This document shows positions 8,446 through 17,102 of a DNA stretch of 57,011 nt, piece by piece. The position numbers and the translations under genes are program-made. Position 1 is the stretch's first letter. Every line of letters starts with the position of its first letter. The notes beneath the pieces are model-generated. The model did not search any database, was not told the origin of the DNA, and was given only the letters and a program-made list of their open reading frames with translations. Source of the DNA: Candidatus Saccharimonadota bacterium (GTDB taxonomy: Bacteria; Patescibacteriota; Saccharimonadia; Saccharimonadales; Saccharimonadaceae); assembly GCA_017513185.1 (NCBI GenBank), contig JAFXGL010000001.1, forward strand, positions 1 through 57,011. The letters run 5' to 3'.

Positions 8446-9071
8446 TTAGCGTGATTTATCGCATAGTCATATAGCCGATTGATAAGCTCTGCAAACACAG
8501 CCTCTCTATCCATATCGGCATTCACTTCCACGAGCAACCCTAGCGCCCGATAATGTAAAATCACCGGCGCGGTTTTTGTGCGGAATTCGTTAATTCGGTT
8601 TTGGAAAATCGCCGGGTCAGAATCATCGTATCTCGTCCCGCGGTCTTTCAAGGTCGCCACCGCCTGCCAGCGACTCATCACATCTACCTCTGACACATTC
8701 AAAATAATCACAGCTTTGATAGGATGCCCGGCCTTCTCGGCTCGTTCCATCACCGCATCTTCCTCGCCGCTCCATCGCCCAATCGACGACAGTACTAGTG
8801 GATACTCCGCCAGTTCTGGCTTATCAAAATACGGCAGTACCCAATCCATAAACACATCCGTCGGCGCCAAATCACCCTTGTCCGTAAAATGTTGCCGCGT
8901 TAGCTCCTCATTCGCGCGAATAATCAGCCCCGACGACAAAAACTTCCCACCTACCGCCTCCGCTAGCTTCACCCCTACTGTATCTTTACCTGACATCGGC
9001 AGACCGAACACATTTACGCTCCCTGTCCCTAGCCATTGTTTAATATAACGAATTTTTTGCTCCATATCCAT
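8442..9071 (-). CDS. adenylate kinase-like nucleoside monophosphate kinase
   Basis: 209 residues. The P-loop FGLPMSGKDT near the N-terminus and an adenylate-kinase layout (LSSGLIIR NMP-binding region, then RGTRYDDSDPAIFQNRI as the lid/arginine region) indicate a nucleoside monophosphate kinase. The P-loop has MSGKDT where Adk has GAGKGT, so the preferred substrate is uncertain. The ATG at 9071 is chosen because a TATATT box lies 6 nt upstream; a second ATG two codons later is an alternative. The gene is convergent with lepA and divergent from hrcA. Confidence 0.8.
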   Translation of the reverse strand: MDMEQKIRYIKQWLGTGSVNVFGLPMSGKDTVGVKLAEAVGGKFLSSGLIIRANEELTRQHFTDKGDLAPTDVFMDWVLPYFDKPELAEYPLVLSSIGRWSGEEDAVMERAEKAGHPIKAVIILNVSEVDVMSRWQAVATLKDRGTRYDDSDPAIFQNRINEFRTKTAPVILHYRALGLLVEVNADMDREAVFAELINRLYDYAINHAN

Positions 9072-9110
9072 ATATATAATATAGCACGCCGCCCCACTTT
9101 TTCTCAATAC

Positions 9111-9148
9111 CTAGCACTCTTTACAAACGAGTGCTAGTTTTGTATAAT
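9111..9148 (+). promoter_or_regulatory. CIRCE operator and promoter of hrcA-grpE
   Basis: CTAGCACTC (9111-9119), 9 nt, GAGTGCTAG (9129-9137) is a perfect inverted repeat of CIRCE type. TATAAT follows at 9143-9148, 6 nt before the hrcA ATG. HrcA should therefore repress its own operon. Confidence 0.95.
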
Positions 9149-9154
9149 GTAAGT

Positions 9155-9904
9155 ATGAATTTAACTGATCGTCAAAAAGAAATCCTTTTCGCCATTATCG
9201 AACAATACGCCGAAGTTGCCACCCCTGTCGGTAGCGTCACTTTGGCCAAACTTTTTGACGTCTCCTCCGCGACCATCCGTGCGGAAATGGCTCGGCTCGA
9301 GAGCTTTGGCCTCATCGCTCAACCTCATACCTCCGCTGGTCGTATCCCTACCGACGCTGGCTACCGCTACTACGTCAATTCTCTTGTTGAAGATTCCGAG
9401 TCTGACAGCTACGGCAACGAAGGTCCTGCCTACGACCTCCCCCGTCTCGAAGCGCCCAACCGTTCCACTCACGTTCTCGAAGTCCGCGTCTCCTCCCAAG
9501 CCACCGCTGAAACCATGATCAAATCCGCCGTCGACTCCCTCGTTGAGCTTACTGGCAATCTCGGCCTCGGCACAATAGGGAATCAACTCTACCTCGCCGG
9601 CATCTCTCGTCTCCTCACTCAGCCAGAATTCGTCGACCTTGGCCGTGTCCAAGCCGTCGCCAAGCTTCTAGACAACCTAGAGCCATGGCTCCGCGAAGCT
9701 GCCCCTGGCGAACCGCTCAACATTTTCATTGGCAAAGAAAACCCCATCGGCAAATCCTCTGGCGTCTCCCTCATCATCTCCAAATTCCGCTCTCCCTTCT
9801 CCGACTCCAGCTACATCGGCGTCCTTGGCCCCACGCGCCAAAATTATCAAAAAGTCATGAGCCTCGTCCGCTCCGCCGGCGAGATGCTCGAGAAAGGATT
9901 TTAG
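9155..9904 (+). CDS. hrcA: heat-inducible transcription repressor HrcA
   Basis: 249 residues against about 340 in most bacteria. The N-terminal winged helix ([25 protein letters not shown]) and the dyad region [31 protein letters not shown] match HrcA, which binds CIRCE and is kept active by chaperonin. The central dimerisation domain is shortened, a feature of reduced genomes. The perfect CIRCE element upstream and grpE 2 nt downstream confirm the identity. The start at 9155 is 6 nt after TATAAT, so it is leaderless. Confidence 0.95.
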   Translation: MNLTDRQKEILFAIIEQYAEVATPVGSVTLAKLFDVSSATIRAEMARLESFGLIAQPHTSAGRIPTDAGYRYYVNSLVEDSESDSYGNEGPAYDLPRLEAPNRSTHVLEVRVSSQATAETMIKSAVDSLVELTGNLGLGTIGNQLYLAGISRLLTQPEFVDLGRVQAVAKLLDNLEPWLREAAPGEPLNIFIGKENPIGKSSGVSLIISKFRSPFSDSSYIGVLGPTRQNYQKVMSLVRSAGEMLEKGF

Positions 9905-9906
9905 CT

Positions 9907-10338
9907 ATGAAAAAACCAGCAGAAAAAAACAACCCAGAAAATCCTGCACTCACTGAGCTAGTGAACGACCTTCAGCGCACTCGTGCCGACTTTGAAAACT
10001 TCCGCAAAAATGTCGAAAAAGACCGCGAAAACGCCAAAAAACTCGCTAGCTACAGTACCGTTCTTAAATTCCTCCCCCTTCTCGACGACCTTGACCGCGC
10101 CATCGCCACCTACGAAGAACTAAAACCTCTCGCTAAAAATTTTGAAAAATCCCTCAAAAATCTTGGCCTCGAAAAAATTGACACCAGCGAAGGCGCCGAG
10201 TTTAACCCCGAGCTCCACGACGCCGTCATGTCTGAAGGTGACGGCACTAAAGAAACTATTGCCGAGACACTTCGTCCTGGCTACCTTTACGGAGGCGAAG
10301 TCATTCGCCCGGCCATGGTCAAAATAAAGCTTATGTAA
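9907..10338 (+). CDS. grpE: nucleotide exchange factor GrpE
   Basis: 143 residues, short for the family (about 180-200). A coiled-coil helix with RADFENFRKNVEKDRENAKK (about 27-46) is followed by the beta domain ending EVIRPAMVKIK, the classical GrpE signature. GrpE releases ADP from DnaK. The acidic N-terminal tail is nearly absent. The gene starts 2 nt after the hrcA stop and shares the CIRCE-controlled promoter. Confidence 0.95.
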   Translation: MKKPAEKNNPENPALTELVNDLQRTRADFENFRKNVEKDRENAKKLASYSTVLKFLPLLDDLDRAIATYEELKPLAKNFEKSLKNLGLEKIDTSEGAEFNPELHDAVMSEGDGTKETIAETLRPGYLYGGEVIRPAMVKIKLM

Positions 10339-10357
10339 AATTTGCCAAATACTATGG

Positions 10358-10363
10358 TATAAT
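10358..10363 (+). promoter_or_regulatory. -10 box, penicillin-binding protein gene
   Basis: TATAAT ends 7 nt before the ATG at 10371. Confidence 0.7.
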
Positions 10364-10370
10364 AGTATGT

Positions 10371-13175
10371 ATGGCAAAAGGTGAAAAGAAGAAATCTAAA
10401 AAATCTGATAAATCTACTAAGGCCAAGGACAAATCCATAAAGTCCAAAGCCAACAAGAAAAAGTCCACCAAGCTTTCTCATTCCGAGAAAAAGGCTTTGA
10501 AAGCCGAACGCAAACGCGTCACTAAGCGCGACATTAAGAACATGGGCTTTTTCGAGCGCAGGCGCTACAAACGCAAACTTCGCCGTGACCGCGAAGCTCG
10601 TCGCCGCGCTGAAGATCTCGCAACTCTGCCAAAAGAGCCGATTAAGCGCTTCTTTGCTCACCTTCATCCCAAACGCGTCTTCCGCTACTGGTTCTCACTT
10701 CGTGGCCTTAAGAAAATCGGTAAATTCCTTCTTGCCTGTATTTTGCTTGGCATCATCGCCATCGGCGGCCTCTTCCTTTATTACAAGAAAGACATTGCCG
10801 ACATCAAGCTCGACGACATCGTCATTTCCGATACCGTCAACACTTACCTAGACCGCAACGGCAAAGTTCTTTGGGAAGATACCGGTACCGAAAACTACCG
10901 CCTCGTTGTCTCTGGCGACGAGATGTCTCCTTACATTCGCCAAGCCACCATCGCTCTCGAGGATAAAAACTTCTATTCTCACCCTGGCGTCGACTTCTCT
11001 GGCCTCGTTCGCGCCGTTATCGCTACTGCCTCCGGCAAACAAGTCCAAGGTGGCTCCACCCTCACCCAGCAGCTCATTAAGCAAGTTTATTTCGCCGACG
11101 AAGCTCAGAGTGAAAACCGCGGCGGTATTTCCCGTAAGATTAAAGAGCTCATCCTCGCTGTCGAGCTAGAAAAAATGTACGACAAAGAGCAGATTCTCAC
11201 CATGTATCTCAACGAGAGCCCTTATGGTGGTCGACGTAACGGTGTCGAGTCTGCCGCTCAGACTTACTTTGGCAAATCTGCCAAAGACCTCACCATTGCC
11301 GAATCCGCCCTTCTCGCTGCCATTCCAAACAACCCTGCCATCTACAACCCTTACAACACCGCCGGCAACGAAACTCTCCTTGAGCGCCAACGTTACGCTA
11401 TCGAAATCATGAAAGAAATGGGCTACATCACCGAAGAAGAAGCCGAGGCCGCCAAGAAAGTTGCCGTCCTCGACACTATTAAGCCTGAAGCCTCTCAGTA
11501 CGAAAATATGCTTGCTCCGCACTTCGTCCTTGAAGTTAAGGAACAGCTTGAAGAAAAGTATGGCTATTCTACGCTTCGCTCTGGTGGCTTCACCATCAAG
11601 ACCACGCTTGACTACGACGCTCAACAGCTCGCCGAAGGCGCCGTCGCCACTGGTGCTTCCATGTTTGGTTGGAATGGTTCCGATAATATCGCTCTTGCTT
11701 CTGTTGACGTTGAGACTTCTCAAGTCATCGCCATGGTTGGCTCCGTCGACTTTAAAAACGCCGAATACGGCTCCTTCAACGCCGCCACCTCGCTCGTTGA
11801 GCCTGGTTCTTCTATCAAGCCTGTTCTCGACTACACCCCGCTCTTTATGCAGCGCGAAGGCATGAACTATGGCCCTGGCACCATTCTCCGTGATGAAAAT
11901 ATCGACCGCATCTATTGTGCTGGCTACACCGGCGGCGCCTGTATGCTCCGCAACTACACCGGGATTTTCTACGGCAACCAAACCATCCGCAAAGAGCTTT
12001 CCAACTCTCTCAACATCCCCGCTGTTAAAGCCCTCTATATCAACGGCATCCCTAACTCGCTCGACGTCCTGCATAAGCTCGGCGATGTCTCCTATTGTGC
12101 CGAAGACCCAGCTGCCGCTGGCCTCTCCGTTGCTATCGGCTCCGGCTGCCGCGTCCGCCTCATTGAACACGCCAACACTTACGCTACACTTGCTCGCGGC
12201 GGCTCCTTCAAGCCACTCACCTACGTCCTAGAAGTTAAAAACAGCGCTGGCGACATCCTCGAATCTTGGAAAGATTCCGCTGGCGAACGTGTCGTCGACG
12301 AACAAGTCGCCTACATGATTTGGAGCATCCTCCACGACGCTCAAGCTCGCGCTAGCCTCGCCTTTGGCGCCCAGTCTTACTCTTACGGTTTCATCGTCCC
12401 CGGCGTCGAGACCGCGTCTAAGACCGGTACCACCACCACTGCCAACTCTGCCGTCACCAAAGATTCCCTCATGATTTCCTACAGCACTAAGATTGCCACG
12501 GCTGTTTGGAATGGCAAACACGACGGCTCCGGCCTTTGGAACTCTGACAACAGTATCGTCCGCCGCGTCGTCAATGACTACATGGCCACCGTCCACGCCA
12601 ACGTCTATCAGCCCGCTGGTAAATGGGCTCCCGGTGAAGTCCCTGTCCAGCCTGCTGGCATCCACACCATGACCGTCAATGGCGTCACCGACATCTGGCC
12701 GTCCTGGTATAACGAAAAAACCACCGGTGTCTCCAAGGAAACTCTCCAGTTTAACCGCTTCAATCATAAGCTCGCCGCCTCCTGTACTAACCCCGACTAT
12801 GTCGAATCTATCGAAGTCACCAAAGTCATCGACCCCATGACCAAGAAAGAAGTCTATAACGTCCCTGACGGTTACAACCGCGACGAATCCGACGATTGTA
12901 GCTACACCGCCCCGCACGTTAGCGCCTCCTACAACGCCAGTTCCAAGTCCATCTCCATCTCCGTCTCCGGTAGCGGCATCATCGGCGGTACCTACACTAT
13001 CACTCCGGGCAATGGCAACGCCATGTCCGGCACCATCACCAAGACCAACTTCACTCCAAACTATAGCATCACTGGCAAAGAAGGCACTATCACCATCACC
13101 GTCAAAGACCAAACTTATGGCGCTTCCGATTCCACCACCGTCAGTATTCCAGCTAGCTCGTCCTCTTCCGACTAA
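10371..13175 (+). CDS. class A penicillin-binding protein (transglycosylase/transpeptidase)
   Basis: 934 residues. A very basic, Lys-rich cytoplasmic tail (1-110) precedes one membrane segment (about 119-141). The GT51 glycosyltransferase domain has EDKNFYSHPGVDF (about 197) and GGSTLTQQLIKQ. The transpeptidase domain has SSIK (about 479), SNSLN and KTG (about 684). A Ser/Thr-rich Ig-like C-terminal extension follows. The enzyme polymerises lipid II and cross-links peptidoglycan outside the membrane, which shows that the cell builds its own wall. The 3' end overlaps the convergent PIN-TRAM gene by 23 nt. Translation is probably leaderless. Confidence 0.95.
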   Translation: MAKGEKKKSKKSDKSTKAKDKSIKSKANKKKSTKLSHSEKKALKAERKRVTKRDIKNMGFFERRRYKRKLRRDREARRRAEDLATLPKEPIKRFFAHLHPKRVFRYWFSLRGLKKIGKFLLACILLGIIAIGGLFLYYKKDIADIKLDDIVISDTVNTYLDRNGKVLWEDTGTENYRLVVSGDEMSPYIRQATIALEDKNFYSHPGVDFSGLVRAVIATASGKQVQGGSTLTQQLIKQVYFADEAQSENRGGISRKIKELILAVELEKMYDKEQILTMYLNESPYGGRRNGVESAAQTYFGKSAKDLTIAESALLAAIPNNPAIYNPYNTAGNETLLERQRYAIEIMKEMGYITEEEAEAAKKVAVLDTIKPEASQYENMLAPHFVLEVKEQLEEKYGYSTLRSGGFTIKTTLDYDAQQLAEGAVATGASMFGWNGSDNIALASVDVETSQVIAMVGSVDFKNAEYGSFNAATSLVEPGSSIKPVLDYTPLFMQREGMNYGPGTILRDENIDRIYCAGYTGGACMLRNYTGIFYGNQTIRKELSNSLNIPAVKALYINGIPNSLDVLHKLGDVSYCAEDPAAAGLSVAIGSGCRVRLIEHANTYATLARGGSFKPLTYVLEVKNSAGDILESWKDSAGERVVDEQVAYMIWSILHDAQARASLAFGAQSYSYGFIVPGVETASKTGTTTTANSAVTKDSLMISYSTKIATAVWNGKHDGSGLWNSDNSIVRRVVNDYMATVHANVYQPAGKWAPGEVPVQPAGIHTMTVNGVTDIWPSWYNEKTTGVSKETLQFNRFNHKLAASCTNPDYVESIEVTKVIDPMTKKEVYNVPDGYNRDESDDCSYTAPHVSASYNASSKSISISVSGSGIIGGTYTITPGNGNAMSGTITKTNFTPNYSITGKEGTITITVKDQTYGASDSTTVSIPASSSSSD

Positions 13176-13890
13176 TCGCCTTGCGCCGAGAAGACTTACC
13201 GCCTGGCACCTCTGCGAAAATCATTCTTCCCGCGGAGGTTTGCAGGAATCTCACATAATCCACATCTAGCTCTTGCCCGATTTTATTGCTAGCGCCGTCC
13301 ACGACTACCATCGTCCCGTCTTTCAGATGTCCCACACCTTGATTCGGGTTATGGCCTTTCTCGGTAATTTTCACGCGCAACCTATCTCCCGCGCGGAACT
13401 TATTGCCTAACACCATAGCGAGGTCATTAATGTTTAGCACTTCCACATTTTCCGTCGCCGCCACCTTAGCCAAATTATAATCACAAGTCAAAATCACACC
13501 CTTATTTTCCTTCGCGAGCAATAGTAATCGCTCATCCACCAGCATCCTCCCGAGATACGAATCATCCAAAATCTCCGTATTAAAATACACCACGCGCTCC
13601 ATTTCGTTCGCCGCATCTAGCCCATCCCGTGCGCGTTTACGCTTTTCCATATCTTTCCCATCCGCCAGCAGCTGCAACTCTCGTGTCACCGAGCGGGGAA
13701 TTACGAAATCATCACTCAAAAACCCCGTCTTCGCGACTTCCAATATCCGCCCGTCAATCAGTGCCGACGTATCAACGTAGACTTTGCGATGCCCCTTAGG
13801 CTTCGCATTTTTTTCTAATAATTTTTTAGTTGTGAGGTAGGTCGTCTCAGCCAACACGGCGAGTACGGCCAATAAAATAAATAATTCCAT
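13153..13890 (-). CDS. PIN-TRAM domain membrane-anchored protein
   Basis: 245 residues. A single N-terminal hydrophobic segment (1-20) is followed by a PIN nuclease-like domain with acidic residues (VDTSALIDGR, then SVTRELQ, then LTCDYNLAKVA) and a TRAM domain (GDRLRVKITEKGHNPNQGVGHLKDGTMVVV). It resembles the C-terminal half of YacL-type proteins, which usually have several membrane segments. A ribonuclease role is likely but unproven. TATAAT on this strand (13904-13899) lies 8 nt before the ATG. Confidence 0.85.
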   Translation of the reverse strand: MELFILLAVLAVLAETTYLTTKKLLEKNAKPKGHRKVYVDTSALIDGRILEVAKTGFLSDDFVIPRSVTRELQLLADGKDMEKRKRARDGLDAANEMERVVYFNTEILDDSYLGRMLVDERLLLLAKENKGVILTCDYNLAKVAATENVEVLNINDLAMVLGNKFRAGDRLRVKITEKGHNPNQGVGHLKDGTMVVVDGASNKIGQELDVDYVRFLQTSAGRMIFAEVPGGKSSRRKAISRKRTS

Positions 13891-13936
13891 ATCTCTGATT
13901 ATACCAAACCCGCTTTCTCTAGCAAACTTTTTATGC

Positions 13937-13942
13937 TAAAAT
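13937..13942 (+). promoter_or_regulatory. -10 box, phosphoketolase operon (leaderless)
   Basis: TAAAAT ends 6 nt before the ATG at 13949. Confidence 0.65.
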
Positions 13943-13948
13943 AAACTC

Positions 13949-14908
13949 ATGAACTATCAAGTGGGCATTTCTTTCGCAGACACCGACCACCTTCGTCGCC
14001 GCATCCGCGCCGCTGATTATCTGACCGTCGCCCAGCTTTTCTTACTCGACAATTTTCTACTAGAAAAGCCACTCTCTCCGACAGACATTAAACCTCGCCT
14101 CCTCGGCCACTGGGGTACTTGCCACGGCATCAACGTCGTTTATGCCAATCTTAAACATTTCGACTCCAGCTTCCAATTTATTCTCGGTCCCGGTCACGGC
14201 TTTCCCGCCCTCCAGGCTAACCTCTTTCTCGACGGCGAACTAGAAAAAGTCGACCATCGCGCCACGCGCGACCTAGATGGTATCAAATACCTTTGCAAAA
14301 ACTTCTCCTTCCCAGGCGGCTTCCCTAGCCACTCCTCACCCCTCACCCCCACTGTCATCACCGAAGGCGGCGAACTCGGCTACGCCCTCGGCGCCGCTTA
14401 CGGCAGCGCACTCGGCCATCCAGAAAAATCCGTTGCCGTCCTGCTCGGCGACGGCGAATTTGAGACTGGCACCGCCCTCGCTTCCATGAACCTAAACAAA
14501 CTTCTCGGCGGCGACGGAAACGGTAAAGTTCTCCCCATCTTATCTCTCAACGGCTACAAAATCTCCGGCCCCACCGTCTTTGCTCGCAAGTCTGAACACG
14601 AACAAATGGAGACCATCCGCGGCTTTGGCTTTACTCCCCTCGTTGTAGACGACGATCCAGAAAAATTCCAATACATTCTCGCTGAAGCTAAAACTCTCCA
14701 GGCCCCCTTCATCATTTTTAAGAACGAAAAAGGCCACACCGGCCCACTAGAAGTCAGCGGCAACAAAGTCGCCGGGAACTACCTCGCCCATCAAATCCCG
14801 CTCCCTCTCGCCAAGTCCGACGACGAACAATTACATCTCCTAGAAGATTGGCTCAAATCCTACCATTTTGAAGAACTTTTCGACCAACAGAAAGGCTTTG
14901 ACTTATGA
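13949..14908 (+). CDS. xfp: phosphoketolase, N-terminal subunit (thiamine-binding half)
   Basis: 319 residues. It corresponds to the N-terminal half of D-xylulose-5-phosphate/fructose-6-phosphate phosphoketolase, usually a single chain of about 790-825 residues. Visible motifs are RLLGHWGT, the GPGHG loop, GGELGYAL and the thiamine-diphosphate GDGEFETG box. It stops at the linker after this domain, and the next gene supplies the rest. Stop and start overlap as ATGA, so the two halves are translationally coupled. Phosphoketolase makes acetyl phosphate and a triose or tetrose phosphate from sugar phosphates. A clean split at a domain border, like that of two-subunit transketolases, argues against a random frameshift. 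Confidence 0.92.
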   Translation: MNYQVGISFADTDHLRRRIRAADYLTVAQLFLLDNFLLEKPLSPTDIKPRLLGHWGTCHGINVVYANLKHFDSSFQFILGPGHGFPALQANLFLDGELEKVDHRATRDLDGIKYLCKNFSFPGGFPSHSSPLTPTVITEGGELGYALGAAYGSALGHPEKSVAVLLGDGEFETGTALASMNLNKLLGGDGNGKVLPILSLNGYKISGPTVFARKSEHEQMETIRGFGFTPLVVDDDPEKFQYILAEAKTLQAPFIIFKNEKGHTGPLEVSGNKVAGNYLAHQIPLPLAKSDDEQLHLLEDWLKSYHFEELFDQQKGFDL

Positions 14909-16080
14909 TTGAACGCGTAGAAAACCCCGGCACCGAAAACATTAACATCGCCAAAACCTTTGGCCACCTTCTAGCTGGCCAATTCGCCAAAGACCCTCAC
15001 TTTTACCTTTTCTCTCCCGATGAAACCACTTCTAACCGCCTCGCCGAGGTTTACGATGCAGAAAAACGCGCCTGGAGCTTGCCCATCGAAGATTTCGACC
15101 TTCCTGAAGCTTCAAACGGCCGCATCGTCGAACTTCTTTCGGAAAACACCCTTTTTGCCACTCTGCTCGGCCACCTCTCAAACGGCGAACAAGCCATGAT
15201 GACCAGCTACGAAGCTTTCTTCTCCATCATCCTCTCGCAAATCCTTCAGCAAATCAAATTTTACAAACAAATGGACGCCGTCGCCTGGCGCAAGCCTTGG
15301 CCTGCCGTCAACCTTCTCTCTACCTCTATGTGTTGGCGCCAGGATCACAACGGTTTCTCACACCAATCTCCTGCCACTATCTCTGACCTCCTCGACGTCC
15401 CGAGCGGTCGCGTCAACTGTCTCTTCCCGGTCGACGACTCCGCCGCCGAAGCTGCCTTCAATTTCATGCTCACTACCGAAAATGTTGTAAATCTTACAAC
15501 ATTTGACAAAAACGATACCCCTCGTTGGATTGACGGTTACCACGCCAAATTCCTCTTCGACAACGGCGGCGCCAGCATTTTTCAATTTGCCTCCGACCCC
15601 GACCCAGAAATCATCCTCACCGCCGCTGGTGACATCGCGACCCGCGAAATGCTTCGCGCCCGCGAAATCATCAAGCAAGACCGCCCCGAAACTCGCCTTC
15701 GCTTCATCGGTATCAACTCGCTCACCCATGGCGCCATCGGCACCACCGTCAAAAAATTCGAGCAATCTCAATTCAATGATTACTTCACTCAGCACCTCCC
15801 CATCGTCGCTAGCTTCCACGGCTACCCAGACACGTTAAAGAACATTCTCATAAACTACACTAATCAATATCGCCTCTCCGTTCACGGCTTCGTCGAAGAA
15901 GGCTCCACCACCACCCCGCTCGAAATGCTCGCTCTCAATCACAACTCTCGTTACGACCTCGCGGCCGACCTCGCCGAAAAACTAGGTCGCCCCGACCTCG
16001 CCGAAAAATATCTTAAACTCCTCGACGACAACCGCGCCTACACCCGCGAACACGGTATCGACCAACTTTCGCTCGACTAA
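14905..16080 (+). CDS. xfp: phosphoketolase, C-terminal subunit
   Basis: 391 residues. It covers the middle and C-terminal domains of phosphoketolase: FSPDETTSNRLAEVYD, the LSNGEQAMMTSYEAFF segment, WRQDHNGFSHQSP and the terminal HGFVEEGSTTTPLEML region are all typical. It starts inside the stop codon of the N-terminal half (ATGA). It supplies the pyrimidine-side and C-terminal domains, so activity needs both products. Together the halves total 710 residues, shorter than usual because of a trimmed N-terminus. Confidence 0.93.
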   Translation: MIERVENPGTENINIAKTFGHLLAGQFAKDPHFYLFSPDETTSNRLAEVYDAEKRAWSLPIEDFDLPEASNGRIVELLSENTLFATLLGHLSNGEQAMMTSYEAFFSIILSQILQQIKFYKQMDAVAWRKPWPAVNLLSTSMCWRQDHNGFSHQSPATISDLLDVPSGRVNCLFPVDDSAAEAAFNFMLTTENVVNLTTFDKNDTPRWIDGYHAKFLFDNGGASIFQFASDPDPEIILTAAGDIATREMLRAREIIKQDRPETRLRFIGINSLTHGAIGTTVKKFEQSQFNDYFTQHLPIVASFHGYPDTLKNILINYTNQYRLSVHGFVEEGSTTTPLEMLALNHNSRYDLAADLAEKLGRPDLAEKYLKLLDDNRAYTREHGIDQLSLD

Positions 16081-16086
16081 ACGTGT

Positions 16087-16092
16087 TATAAT
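16087..16092 (+). promoter_or_regulatory. -10 box, PP2C phosphatase (leaderless)
   Basis: TATAAT ends 6 nt before the ATG at 16099. Confidence 0.7.
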
Positions 16093-16098
16093 TTAACC

Positions 16099-17070
16099 AT
16101 GAGTGAAGAATACATCCCTAGACACGCCAAAAAGTCCGATTCTCTCGGGCCAGATTCTAAAGGTCCCGGCAAACACGAACGGTGGCGCCCGGTCGTACCG
16201 CCCTCCGAATCTTTCGAACGCGCCGACACGTTAAACGGCGAAGCCATCTCTCTCCCTCGTCAAGAAAACCGCGCTAATGGTCGCCGTGTTTTGAATCTCG
16301 AAGACGTCAAAAACAAACTCCGCCAAAATTTCAGCTCCATCATGCACCCCGTCGGTGAAAAAGCCAAATCCCGCGAACAACTTTTTACAGACTACGGTCT
16401 CTCCATGCTCAACCGCGGCGACCTCATCGACAAGCCCAACCGCCCCATTGAAGACCACGCTTACATCAACGCCGACCAAGGCATCTTCGCCGTTTTTGAC
16501 GGCGCCGGCGGCGTAAGAGGTGGCGCCGAGGCTTCTACCACAGCAGCTCACGCCCTCAGTCACTGCGTTTTTGAAAAAGGCGCCCCTAACAGTATAGAAG
16601 GTATGCACTCCCTTCTAGAAGCCATTAATCGCAGCGTTGTTCAAAACCCTAACGCCGGCATGACCACCGCCGTCGTTGGTCGCATCCTTCAGGACGAAAA
16701 CGGTCAACACCATCTCCTCTACGCCTCCGTCGGCGACTCACGCATCTATCAAATCCGTGGCAAGCACATCCGCGCCCTCACTCAGGACGAAGGCTATGGC
16801 AACGTAGTCACCAACTCCCTCGGTAAAAACAGCAAAGGCACCCCTGTCTGCAGTGGCATCAATCAAGTCGGCCTCGTTCCACTGCAAAAAGGCGACTCTA
16901 TTCTCTTCAACTCCGACGGCATCACGGGCGATTTTGAAAAAGATTTCATCCCCGAGCCGGAGCTCGCCCAAATCGTCTCCACCGCCGAATCTCCAAATGT
17001 CGCCGCTCAAAATCTCGTTCGTCGCGCCACCAAGGTCGACGACCGCACCGCTCTCGTCGTGAAAATCTAG
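16099..17070 (+). CDS. PP2C-type protein serine/threonine phosphatase
   Basis: 323 residues. A charged, probably disordered N-terminus (1-90) precedes a PPM/PP2C fold with metal-binding aspartates in AVFDGAGG, a GMTTAVVG strand, VGDSRIYQ, NSDGITGDFE and the terminal DDRTALVV motif. It should remove phosphate from Ser/Thr residues in a metal-dependent way, partnering a Hanks-type kinase that is not in this window. It forms a single-gene unit between the phosphoketolase genes and tyrS. Confidence 0.88.
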   Translation: MSEEYIPRHAKKSDSLGPDSKGPGKHERWRPVVPPSESFERADTLNGEAISLPRQENRANGRRVLNLEDVKNKLRQNFSSIMHPVGEKAKSREQLFTDYGLSMLNRGDLIDKPNRPIEDHAYINADQGIFAVFDGAGGVRGGAEASTTAAHALSHCVFEKGAPNSIEGMHSLLEAINRSVVQNPNAGMTTAVVGRILQDENGQHHLLYASVGDSRIYQIRGKHIRALTQDEGYGNVVTNSLGKNSKGTPVCSGINQVGLVPLQKGDSILFNSDGITGDFEKDFIPEPELAQIVSTAESPNVAAQNLVRRATKVDDRTALVVKI

Positions 17071-17090
17071 CCCTTGGCTCTCTATTGTGG

Positions 17091-17096
17091 TAAAAT
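17091..17096 (+). promoter_or_regulatory. -10 box, tyrS (leaderless)
   Basis: TAAAAT ends 6 nt before the ATG at 17103. Confidence 0.6.
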
Positions 17097-17102
17097 CAAA
17101 GT

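Noticed and set aside
11166..13112. Long minus-strand open frames opposite the penicillin-binding protein
   Set aside because: They arise because C-ending codons on the plus strand suppress stop codons on the other strand; they lack ribosome-binding sites and promoters and overlap a clear gene.
14906..14908. UGA read as glycine or another amino acid, as in some Candidate Phyla Radiation lineages
   Set aside because: UGA ends several genes here (for example at 14908, 4303 and 31462) and no conserved gene contains in-frame UGA.
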